The notes below the pieces were generated by a model. That model saw only the letters and a list, made by a program, of their open reading frames with translations, was not told where the DNA came from and did not search any database. This document shows positions 9,801 to 17,384 of a DNA stretch of 64,000 nt, in pieces; position 1 is the first letter of the stretch, and each line of letters starts with the position of its first letter. The DNA is from Flavobacterium psychrophilum (GTDB lineage: Bacteria; Bacteroidota; Bacteroidia; Flavobacteriales; Flavobacteriaceae): assembly GCA_945874225.1 (NCBI GenBank), contig CAMCFT010000016.1, positions 1-64,000 of the forward strand. The letters are read 5' to 3'. The position numbers and the translations under genes were made by a program.

Positions 9801-10725
9801 TTACTCCTGAATCAATAGTAATATCTTTATTTACTGTAGTAATACCAGCTAAAGTTTTCGTTCCAGAACCTGAAAGGGTAAGATCATTGTAGGCAGTTGA
9901 TCTAATTGTTTGTGCTGTTCCTGTATAGTTTACAGTTGTTCCTGTTCCATTTAGTACAATTGTAGAAGTCCCTTTAGCAGTTGCATTAAATGGAGAAACA
10001 TTACTAAGCAATAAAACTCCTGTTTTATCACCTGTTGAATTTGTAAAAGTTGACGTATTAACACCATCTTCATTTGTAGTAGTTATTACTCCTCCAATAT
10101 TCAATGTTCCACTTGCAAAATTAAATGCGGAATTAATCCTTCTTGCAGTTGAAGTTCCAATAAAACTCGAAACAGTAAGATTTCCTGTGATATTTAAATT
10201 TGTAATAGTAGAGGTCAACGTTGTGGTACGGGTTGCGTTAGTAGTTGTTTGAAAGTTAGTACCAACTAATAAAGATGCACAAGTTAATGTACCGCCTCCT
10301 GAAATTGCACAAGCCGTATTAAAACCTGTTGTAGTATTACAAGAATTTAAAGTAACACCATTTGTAACTGTCAAAGTAAAAGTTGAATTTACAGTAAGTG
10401 CAGAAACGGCTGTGGCACTTGCTGAAACAAAGGTAATTGAAGAACAAACTGCATTAGCAGTTACTGTCACAGTCAAACCTCTTTCAATAACAACAGAATC
10501 AGCGCTTCCAGGAAATACACCTACTCCAACTGCACCTCCACCAGATGTGAGTGACCAAGTTGTATTAGAGTTCCAATTCCCTGTAGCTCTGGAATAATAA
10601 GTTGCTGCATTTGCAAGATTCCCAAACAGACAAACAAACAAAACCATCAACAACAAACGAATTGTCATTGATGGCTTTAGTGATACTGCAGAATTTCTTT
10701 CTGAATTTAAGTAGGATTTCTTCAT
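6808..10725 (-). CDS. Giant secreted T9SS protein with beta-repeat and Ig-like regions
   Basis: A 1305-residue secreted or surface protein, probably an adhesin or structural protein; the exact role is unknown. The signal peptide core is MTIRLLLMVLFVCLFGNLANA, preceded by 19 residues if the first ATG is used (a start at 10668 is also possible). After NWNSNTTWS, repeats of NYTGT...TTYDNLTLSGSG type suggest a beta-helix. An Ig-like segment (TITTQPVAKTICENT) and a SprB-like segment (HPDCKTETGSVVLTD) come next. The last 450 residues form a module shared with the neighbour at 11364, including MRVGVNGITGNNSQFFKT and FVDFYSLNQDMNL, and end in a T9SS type A sorting domain (GQKISNWDVKD to KIIVN). Confidence 0.88.
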   Translation of the reverse strand: MKKSYLNSERNSAVSLKPSMTIRLLLMVLFVCLFGNLANAATYYSRATGNWNSNTTWSLTSGGGAVGVGVFPGSADSVVIERGLTVTVTANAVCSSITFVSASATAVSALTVNSTFTLTVTNGVTLNSCNTTTGFNTACAISGGGTLTCASLLVGTNFQTTTNATRTTTLTSTITNLNITGNLTVSSFIGTSTARRINSAFNFASGTLNIGGVITTTNEDGVNTSTFTNSTGDKTGVLLLSNVSPFNATAKGTSTIVLNGTGTTVNYTGTAQTIRSTAYNDLTLSGSGTKTLAGITTVNKDITIDSGVTLDITTFDLDVSGNIILNGTCESSTVNQSSKGKVAWNPTLSGGTLYGDNGTFSNIDQLETNGNITIDSNATITFNNASIDGQGKSITNNGIVNVTGTESFVIDDALTWNNIGTLNYGLSTTPNILTLNASASGNTVNYTGTNQVIKETTYDNLTLSGSGIKTFGAATTINNTLSIATDVVANLGAFSHTASVLILGVEDVSGFWGSSSSPADNPDDIFFAATTGTVNSSCSAPTITTQPVAKTICENTVESFSITSSGASFQWQYLKNGTWTNTNSLVGFSGHTTATLSTTTVISYSYNGYSVRCIVRSSGGCRTNSNAALLTVKAKPATPSATIIHPDCKTETGSVVLTDLQAYGTLNQTGYATASPAYEENTTTITGLDPGTYYFSVTSASGCTSSTVEVIINQKPLLPTTWTTAGGWDNGIPDRTKAIVFADSYSLDNNIVGCSCQVNDGKFVTIAANRTLTLTYELNVIGNGTLSFLDGASLVQINNVATNNNTGDIQYYRSTYSRKTDYNYLSSPVSPSLGDLGPQILGEIATDLSNGTFYSYKPSDTGGDWDPESAETIMDACKGYIATRSSEIPQSNATIPQLELQFSGIPNNGHYEIADIIENSSYLLGNPYPSALDADTFLNSNAGVLNGTLYFWTHNTAMKDRALILTNSAGSGAYAYTSDDYATYNATGGVAANNIDLLAETGSAPSGNGIGTNNNQPPTGKIASGQGFFASSQLTIPANSKIIFDNTMRVGVNGITGNNSQFFKTKKPNGKTAKAIEKSRVWLNLTNTEGAFKQTLLGYLTDATNEYEDRFDGESFDGNEFVDFYSLNQDMNLTIQGRALPFDENDEVPLGYRTTINGDFTINIAQVDGSLTNQAVFIEDKLTNTVTDLKSGNYTFNTAAGTFNERFVLKYTNKTLSLDATEKEDGILVLYSNNYKTLIIHNNVMDSTVNTVTLYNITGQKISNWDVKDSEQTTIQIPIKSISSGIYIVKVNTTIGESSKKIIVN

Positions 10726-11363
10726 AAGATATGTATTTCTTTTTTTGCTTGAATAAAAAAAGGGGGCATATCCTTATTCAAAATCTAATATTTTAATTTA
10801 AGTCGGTCAGGACCTATTATATGTTTATTTTTTAATCTGAATGGTACCGAAATCTTTTTCTAATATCAAACTCAAATTACAGTCGCGAAAATAGCTGTAA
10901 TTAAAAAAGTAGAAAAAAAAATTCGTTTAAACGCCTATAAACTCGTCATATAACACATTTTTAAACTTCAAAAAGGCTCTTACTAAAGCAAGAGGAGATA
11001 TCATTAGCAAAAAAGGCGTTTATTCCAAGAAAATCCTTGCGGTCTTTCAAAAAAACAAGAGGTTCTCGGTCTGTAAATTTCGATACCAATTCTTTTATAA
11101 TTATGCACTCGGGTGATGACAATATTTATTAAAAAATAATAGTTTTAATTCAACAAACCATTCTTAATTCCCGAATAACAAATGTAAAAAATAAATCCGA
11201 TAAAACGACATATTTATACGATTAAATACACTATTTGTAATTTATATAAGAATTTTAATATAAAATTTGTAGTTGTTTCAAAGTGTAAATCCAAGAAAAG
11301 CCTCCGCTTAATTAGTTAAAATTAGGTGGAGGCTTTTATTAAAAAGATTGTTTTCCGTTGGTA
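10726..11363. other. AT-rich intergenic region between the two giant T9SS genes
   Basis: No gene is seen. It holds the upstream region of the 10725 gene, with no good CAAAnnTA motif found. There is a weak inverted repeat, AAACGCC (10927-10933) with GGCGTTT (11013-11019), a small AATTACAG/CTGTAATT hairpin near 10876, and the terminator of the 11364 gene at its right end. Confidence 0.5.
11296..11341 (-). terminator. Terminator of the 11364-15485 gene
   Basis: AAAAGCCTCCGC and GTGGAGGCTTTT pair around an AT-rich loop, with an A-run on the plus strand that reads as a T-run on the minus strand. It lies just past the minus-strand stop codon. Confidence 0.7.
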
Positions 11364-14300
11364 TTAGAAAATGATTTTATCGGTAACCGTTTTCCCGTTT
11401 TGCAACACCGTTTTTACAATCAAAGCTTGATGACTTGAAACTAGATTAGCTATTGACAATTCGTTGCTATTCACTTTGTCTTTTTGATAGATTTGTCTTC
11501 CTAACAAATCATAAATCGTAACCTTGTCAATTATTTCGGAAAAGGAGTAGATTTTTATTTGTTTGTTTTTGTTTGATACCAAAACCGTTTTTTTCAACGA
11601 ATCGAAGTTTGAGATACCCAATGTTTTAGAGATACTGTTGTCTATGTAACGCAACACGAATCGATCATTAAAAGTTCCAGCTGCCGTGTTAAAAGTATAG
11701 TTCCCACTTTTTAAATCAAAAACAGTATTAGTTAACTTGTCTTCAATATACACTGCTTGATTGGTTAGCAAACCATCAACCTGATCAATGTTTATAGTGA
11801 AATCACCATTGATTGTTGTTCTAAACCCTAGTGGCACTTCGTCATTTTCATCAAACGGCAAAACACGACCTTGAATTACTAGATTCTTGTCTTGGTTCAC
11901 ACTGTAAAAATCAACAAATTCATTTCCGTCAAAACTTTTACCATCAAAACGACTGTCATACTCATTAGTAGCATCAGTTATGTAACCTACTAAAATTTGT
12001 TTGAAAGCACCTTGTGTATTGGTTAGATTTAACCAAACACGGTTTTTTTGGATTGTATTCTTATTTATTGTTTTAGGGCTTCTGGTTTTGAAAAACTGAG
12101 AATTATTACCTGTTATACCATTAACACCTACTCGCATAGTGTTAGTAAAGTTAACAGTTCCTGTATTTATAGCTGTTGCGAAAAATCCTTGTCCAGAGGC
12201 AATTTTTCCTGATGGCGGCGTGCTTCCACTTGTTGAGCCTGTTCCTAATCCTACACTAACACCCCCAACTGAATTGTAGGCTGCGTAATCAGCCCCAGAG
12301 TAGGCATAAACTCCAGTCCCTGGTTCAGCCACACCGATACCAATTTGAGTTTTATGTGTCCAAAAATAAATAGTCCCTTCTAAAAAACCTGTGTTATAAT
12401 CCAAAAAAGTTTCAGCATCCAAAGCAGATGGATATGGATTTCCTAATAAATATGAAACTCCAAAATTGGGATCCGTTGAAAGCAAATTTAAAGGATTAGT
12501 GAATGTTACAGGCACCTGGATATCCCCGTTATTTGGTACACCAAAAAAAGGTTTTGTTGATGGAGGAGGAAATGGTCCCGACATCGGTTGAGCGCCATTT
12601 ATAATATATCCTTTACCTGCAGCCATTACTGTTGCAGCTGATTCAGGTTGCCAATCTTCTACTCCAGATATAACACCGTATGAATAAAACAACCCTGTTG
12701 TATTGTTAGGATAAATACCTCCTAATGTAAAACCAGAAACCGGGGAAGACCAATAGGTATAGTCAGTAGGGCGAATACTAGAACTAATTTTTCTCTCATA
12801 TTCTATTTTACCCGTATTTGTAACATTATTAATTTGTACTAAACTAGATTTGTCTTTAAATAAAATATTTCCAGTAAGTGAAACATCTAATCCATTAGTT
12901 AACGTTAAAGTATGCATTGAATTAATATCAACATACACCCCTGCATTAACTTGACAGGAACAAGCAGACAAGTTGGTGCCTACCAAATTTATAGCTGAAT
13001 TATAATCTCCAGCAAATTCAATGTTTTCTGTAATAATTGGCTCAGTTATATTTGACCATGCTAAGCCATCCCATATATTAGTAGCGCTTTTTATGGGTAC
13101 AATTGTAGTAGGAGAAATACACCCACCAGGGCTTTTTATGATTACATCGTAGCTACCAAAAGCTAACAATGATTTAGTATTACTTGCTTGAAAAGTTGCG
13201 CCATCATCAAAACTATAAGTTTCACCAGCATTTTGAACTGCAACAGTTATTGTCCCTGTTGCTAATGTACAAGTAGGTTGGATTGGTATACCTACTGACG
13301 GAGCTGTTGGCATTGGATAAACAGTTAAAACTCCATTTACGTTAGTGGTTCCATCCCAAAAACCACCTGCATTTAATACATAACCACCATATCGCCAATT
13401 ACAAAAGCCTGAACGATAACGAAATGTATAATAATAAGTTCCACTTGAAGGCGGACTGAATATGTATTGATACTCATCATTTTGAGTGCCACCGCCCAAG
13501 CCATTAAAACTAGCCGCAGTCCAATTAGTCCAAGTGTTTGGATTTGAATTTGAAGTAGAATAACCAAACTCTACTGTAATGCCAGCACCTTGCGAATTAT
13601 ATCCTTCAGTTACTCCAGCTTGATGCACCTGCCCAAAAGCGGTTAGAGAACCTCCTTCACAAATATTGCCTGATGGGGGAAATTGTAAATTAGCCCAATC
13701 CACAGGATTAGTAACCGTAACTGTTACTGTTCCAGAAGTAACCACTGAACAAACGCCACTTTGAACTTCTGCTCTAAATTGTGTTGTAGCTGATAATGCA
13801 CCTGAAGTATAAGTTGTTGCAGTATTTGCAATGTCTGTCCAAGTCGAAAAAGGGCTTACCGATGATTGCCATTTAGTAATTGTACCTGTTTGTCCTGACA
13901 AAGTCAACAAACCACTAGTGCTCCCTGAGCATATTGTTGTTCCACCTGAAATCATTCCTCCAACACTTGCTGGATTTACAGTCAACACACCATTTATACT
14001 AGTACTTCCATTCCAAAAACCACCTGTGCCACCATATTGCCAATTGCAAGTTCCAGAACGATAACGGAAAGTATAATAATAAGTTCCGCTTGATGGTGGA
14101 GCGAATGTGTACTGATATTCGTCATTATTATTGTCGCCGTTTGAGCCATTAAAACTAGCTCCAAACCAATTAGTCCAAGTGTTTGGATCTGTATTTGAAG
14201 TTGCGTAACCAAACTCTACTGTAATACCAGCACCTTGCAAACCAACACCTGGAGTAACTCCCGCCTTCCAAACTTGACCATAAGCGATTATAGATCCTCC

Positions 14301-15485
14301 TTCACAAATATTGGCTGATGAAGGAAATTGTAAATTAGCCCAATCCACTGCATTAGAAACCGTAACCGTTACTGCATTAGATGTTACTTCTGGAGTACAA
14401 GTACCGCTAACTACTACATCATAACTACCTGCATCAGATGCTGTTGGATTTGTTAAAGTTAGCGCTGCCGTTCCTTGTCCACTAATTGCTCCTCCATTGG
14501 CTACTGCTACACCACCTTTTCTCCAAGAATAAGTTAATCCTGTTCCAGTGGCAATTACGGTTATTGTTTGAGTTCCACTTCCGGAGCAGGTTGTTGAAGG
14601 AACTATTGGTTGAGTTGTGATTGCTGGTTTAGAATTCACTATTACATAAATTGTTTCAGTATTAGAATACGGATTACCATTATAAGTTGTACTACAAGTT
14701 AAAGTAGCCGTATAAGTGCCAGAAACGGCATTACTAACGGTTGGGTTTCGTGTAGTTGTTGTTGTAATACCTCCGCTAGGGTTAGTTATTGACCAACTAT
14801 ATGCAATTGTTGCCCCTTGAACTCCTGTGTAATTACCAAAGAGATTAATTGTATCACCAACACAAGGTATATTTGAAGAAGCAATAGCGTTTAGTGTCCC
14901 TCCTCCGTTCATAACCTCAATAAATGTTAGCCCAGTAGTGCCTCCTCCATTACAATATGCATAGACGTTTGTACCTATATAAATATCTTGATTATGATTA
15001 CAATCCCCAATAAGTCCGAAATAATCCGGATCAGGAGTAGTATCTGTGGTTACTTGAAGTGTTGCATTTGTTGGTAATTTTAAGTTCACTTTATCTATAA
15101 ATTTAATAGTACCCAGCAACGGAGTAACTATTATTGTTTGAGTGTTAAAGACAAAATTTGTACCTATACTTCCGGTGCCAATTCCAGTTAAAACCAACGA
15201 GCCGTTAATTGTAAGGGTTCCCATTGTTTGGGTAGTTATGCCAGGAACCCCCATCGTTATAAAATCCCCTACCTGAATCAAAATAGCATAAGTTCCTGCT
15301 ATTTGTCCAGGATAATTTGTAGCAGGCACCCAACTTGAACCATTATAATATTCCCAACTGCTAGAGTTATCCCAGGTTCCTGTTGTATTTACATTGGAGC
15401 GATAATCTCCAACTGTCTGTCCAAAAACCACAGTTTGAACCAAAATTAAAAAAACAATAAGAAGTAATTTTTTAATAATAATCAT
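11364..15485 (-). CDS. Giant secreted T9SS protein with Ig-like domains and an internal duplication
   Basis: A 1373-residue secreted protein; surface or adhesion role inferred. The signal peptide is MIIIKKLLLIVFLILVQTVVFGQ. Next come a TWDNSSSWEYYNGSSWVPA segment, a PKD-like region (YSWSITNPSGG) and an Ig-like domain (ITTQPIVPSTTCSGSG). Two copies of a roughly 130-residue domain follow, each starting VDWANLQFP and ending in NGVLTV, separated by a CSG-rich linker. The C-terminal 430 residues are the module shared with the 6808 protein (SYLLGNPYPSALDAETFLD, KIASGQGFFAT, MRVGVNGITGNNSQFFKT, then the T9SS sorting domain). The shared C-terminus and adjacency suggest gene duplication with a divergent N-terminal half. 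Confidence 0.88.
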   Translation of the reverse strand: MIIIKKLLLIVFLILVQTVVFGQTVGDYRSNVNTTGTWDNSSSWEYYNGSSWVPATNYPGQIAGTYAILIQVGDFITMGVPGITTQTMGTLTINGSLVLTGIGTGSIGTNFVFNTQTIIVTPLLGTIKFIDKVNLKLPTNATLQVTTDTTPDPDYFGLIGDCNHNQDIYIGTNVYAYCNGGGTTGLTFIEVMNGGGTLNAIASSNIPCVGDTINLFGNYTGVQGATIAYSWSITNPSGGITTTTTRNPTVSNAVSGTYTATLTCSTTYNGNPYSNTETIYVIVNSKPAITTQPIVPSTTCSGSGTQTITVIATGTGLTYSWRKGGVAVANGGAISGQGTAALTLTNPTASDAGSYDVVVSGTCTPEVTSNAVTVTVSNAVDWANLQFPSSANICEGGSIIAYGQVWKAGVTPGVGLQGAGITVEFGYATSNTDPNTWTNWFGASFNGSNGDNNNDEYQYTFAPPSSGTYYYTFRYRSGTCNWQYGGTGGFWNGSTSINGVLTVNPASVGGMISGGTTICSGSTSGLLTLSGQTGTITKWQSSVSPFSTWTDIANTATTYTSGALSATTQFRAEVQSGVCSVVTSGTVTVTVTNPVDWANLQFPPSGNICEGGSLTAFGQVHQAGVTEGYNSQGAGITVEFGYSTSNSNPNTWTNWTAASFNGLGGGTQNDEYQYIFSPPSSGTYYYTFRYRSGFCNWRYGGYVLNAGGFWDGTTNVNGVLTVYPMPTAPSVGIPIQPTCTLATGTITVAVQNAGETYSFDDGATFQASNTKSLLAFGSYDVIIKSPGGCISPTTIVPIKSATNIWDGLAWSNITEPIITENIEFAGDYNSAINLVGTNLSACSCQVNAGVYVDINSMHTLTLTNGLDVSLTGNILFKDKSSLVQINNVTNTGKIEYERKISSSIRPTDYTYWSSPVSGFTLGGIYPNNTTGLFYSYGVISGVEDWQPESAATVMAAGKGYIINGAQPMSGPFPPPSTKPFFGVPNNGDIQVPVTFTNPLNLLSTDPNFGVSYLLGNPYPSALDAETFLDYNTGFLEGTIYFWTHKTQIGIGVAEPGTGVYAYSGADYAAYNSVGGVSVGLGTGSTSGSTPPSGKIASGQGFFATAINTGTVNFTNTMRVGVNGITGNNSQFFKTRSPKTINKNTIQKNRVWLNLTNTQGAFKQILVGYITDATNEYDSRFDGKSFDGNEFVDFYSVNQDKNLVIQGRVLPFDENDEVPLGFRTTINGDFTINIDQVDGLLTNQAVYIEDKLTNTVFDLKSGNYTFNTAAGTFNDRFVLRYIDNSISKTLGISNFDSLKKTVLVSNKNKQIKIYSFSEIIDKVTIYDLLGRQIYQKDKVNSNELSIANLVSSHQALIVKTVLQNGKTVTDKIIF

Positions 15486-15718
15486 GTTTTATATTAATTT
15501 TAATAATTAAAAAACATAATATTAGAAAATGATAAATCGGGGGTAAAACAAATCTCGATAAACTTAGTAAGAATGTAAAATAAAATCGGTTAAATGCACT
15601 AAAATCAGTTATCCTGCTATTTTAAACTGATTATAAATAACGGGGTTTGAAAGTTCAATTAAAAAAGCGAAATTTGAATCAATAATAGTTTCATTATTTC
15701 AAATAATAGTCCCAAAAA
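15486..15718. other. Divergent intergenic region between the T9SS gene and recX
   Basis: AT-rich upstream region of two divergent genes. No TAnnTTTG-type element at convincing spacing and no repeat was seen. Confidence 0.4.
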
Positions 15719-16198
15719 ATGAAAGACGTTTTCTCCATAAAAGAAGCCATCCAAAAGATAGAATATTTTTGCTCCTATCAAGAGCGATGTCACGAAGAAG
15801 TAGTGTCTAAGTTACGCAGTATGAAAATGTATTCAGAAGAAATCGACCAAATAATGGTGCATCTTATTGCTTCTAATTTTCTTAGCGAAGAGCGTTTTGC
15901 CTGTAGTTTTGCCAGAGGAAAACACCGCATCAAACATTGGGGAAAAATCAGGATTATTAACGAGTTGAAATACAAAAACATCTCTCAAACACTAATCAAT
16001 ACTGCTCTCAAGGAAATCACTCCTGAGGAATATGCGATGACATTTCACGCATTAACGGAACGGCATTGGGAATCCATCAGAGAAACAAACGCCTTAAAAA
16101 AGCGTAAAAAGTTTTGTGATTATATGCTTCGGCGAGGTTTTGAAAGCAATTTGGTATATGACAAAGTAAAAGAACTAGAAAAGCTGACACACGGATGA
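15719..16198 (+). CDS. recX: RecX family regulatory protein
   Basis: Small helical cytosolic protein that modulates RecA filaments. Its 159 residues are typical for RecX. Characteristic elements include the helix with YCSYQERCHEEV, then LISxFLSEERFACSFARGKHR-type sequence (here LIASNFLSEERFACSFARGK), then WGKIRIINELKYKNIS, and a C-terminal repeat with RKKFCDYMLRRGFESNLV. recA itself is not in the window. It stands alone between divergent and convergent genes. Assignment by motif is strong. Confidence 0.9.
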   Translation: MKDVFSIKEAIQKIEYFCSYQERCHEEVVSKLRSMKMYSEEIDQIMVHLIASNFLSEERFACSFARGKHRIKHWGKIRIINELKYKNISQTLINTALKEITPEEYAMTFHALTERHWESIRETNALKKRKKFCDYMLRRGFESNLVYDKVKELEKLTHG

Positions 16199-16262
16199 AA
16201 ACAATAGCAGGCTGCTAAAAACAGCGTTTTATTCGGATGGGAATTCCTTAAATTCGATGAGG

Positions 16263-17324
16263 CTAAAAAACTAAGCCAACCAACAATCTCAATAGCTCCG
16301 AGATTTCGTCATTTGAATTAAAACTATGCAGGCAGAATCGCAAGCGCTCCTGGCCTTCGGGAACTGTTGGTGATAAAATGGCTTTGACATCAAATCCCTT
16401 GTCCTGAAGTTGGCTGGCTAAGGATTTTAGGTTTTGATTCCCTGGAATTATAGCGCTTTGAATAGCTGATTTGCTTTGGACAAACATAGGCTTCAATCCC
16501 AAAAGGTACTTTTGTTGATTGAAATGAATGATGTTTTCTCGAAGCCCTTCGATAGTTAGCTTTTCTGATTCCAAATGCTGGTACCCCACTAGAATCCTCG
16601 CTTCCAAATCTTCCAAATGTGCTGTGTCTCCCATAAACCTTAGGCCAAAATTGGTGAGAGAATCTTTCAATTCCTGACTTCCTATAACCGCTGCGCCCTG
16701 ACACCCCAATCCTTCGTTGAAAGTCAATATTCGGGCAAAAACTTGGTCTTGCAAACCCAACAACTGAACCAATCCTTCGCCTTTCGCGCCAAAAACACCT
16801 AGCGCATGCGATTCGTCAATTACCAGATGACACTTGTGTTTTCCGGAAAGTTGTATCAGTTCTTCGAGATTTGGGGTGTCGCCATCCATAGAAAAAACAC
16901 TTTCGGTGACAATGTAAATGGCTGTTGGATCTTGGCTTTTAGGCCGCAGGTTTTGAATTAATTTTTCTAAATCTTCGAAATCGTTGTGCTGGAATTTATA
17001 AGATTTGGCATCAGAGTGCTGAATTCCGTCTCGAATAGAGATGTGACACAACTCATCATACAAAACCAAATCCCCTTTTTGTGGAACGGAACTAAAAAAA
17101 CAAAGATTCGCATCATAAGCAGAATTGAAAATCAAGGCGCTTTCTGTTTGATGAAATTTGGCTATATGATTTTCGAGTATAAATCTAGAATCTATTGAGT
17201 TAGTCTTAATACTATTAATTTCAACTAAATACCGATGCGTTTTATCTAAAAGCACATTGTTTTTCGAAAACCCAAGATAGTCATTGGATGCAAAATCAAT
17301 TAAATCTTTTGGAGAATCTTTCAT
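16263..17324 (-). CDS. BioF-like (8-amino-7-oxononanoate synthase family) protein lacking the PLP lysine
   Basis: Fold-type I PLP-enzyme family, alpha-oxoamine synthase branch. FASNDYLGF, VTESVFSMDGDTP and VIDESHALGVFG are well conserved, the last including the Asp that contacts the PLP ring nitrogen. However, the segment that in BioF reads GKGxG with the Schiff-base Lys is NEGLG here (Asn203-Glu204). The GSTGSR-type substrate loop (here NSIDSRFILEN) and the threonine segment after it (here LRFMGDTAHLED) are also degenerate, and about 25 N-terminal residues are absent. It is probably a pseudoenzyme or inactive paralogue. The reading frame is intact. No bioA, bioB or bioD is near. TATTTTTG lies 4 nt before the ATG. 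Confidence 0.8.
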   Translation of the reverse strand: MKDSPKDLIDFASNDYLGFSKNNVLLDKTHRYLVEINSIKTNSIDSRFILENHIAKFHQTESALIFNSAYDANLCFFSSVPQKGDLVLYDELCHISIRDGIQHSDAKSYKFQHNDFEDLEKLIQNLRPKSQDPTAIYIVTESVFSMDGDTPNLEELIQLSGKHKCHLVIDESHALGVFGAKGEGLVQLLGLQDQVFARILTFNEGLGCQGAAVIGSQELKDSLTNFGLRFMGDTAHLEDLEARILVGYQHLESEKLTIEGLRENIIHFNQQKYLLGLKPMFVQSKSAIQSAIIPGNQNLKSLASQLQDKGFDVKAILSPTVPEGQERLRFCLHSFNSNDEISELLRLLVGLVF

Positions 17325-17328
17325 ATGC

Positions 17329-17336
17329 CAAAAATA
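17329..17336 (-). promoter_or_regulatory. -7 motif for the BioF-like gene
   Basis: On the minus strand TATTTTTG is followed by 4 nt and the ATG at 17324. This is the same unusual spacing as in pth and panD, again predicting a leaderless transcript. Confidence 0.45.
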
Positions 17337-17339
17337 AAA

Positions 17340-17365
17340 AAAGTCCCACTATAATGAGGGACTTT
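17340..17365 (-). terminator. Terminator after the BtuB-like receptor
   Basis: AAAGTCCC and GGGACTTT pair with a 10-nt loop, flanked by an A-run (T-run on the minus strand). It separates the receptor transcript from the BioF-like gene downstream. Confidence 0.7.
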
Positions 17366-17384
17366 AGAATTAAATTGTGATTGT

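Noticed and set aside
7444..14212. Several open frames of 60-96 codons on the plus strand, and minus-strand out-of-frame ORFs, inside the giant T9SS genes
   Set aside because: They are shadows of the long repetitive coding sequences; their products are low-complexity and lack initiation signals.
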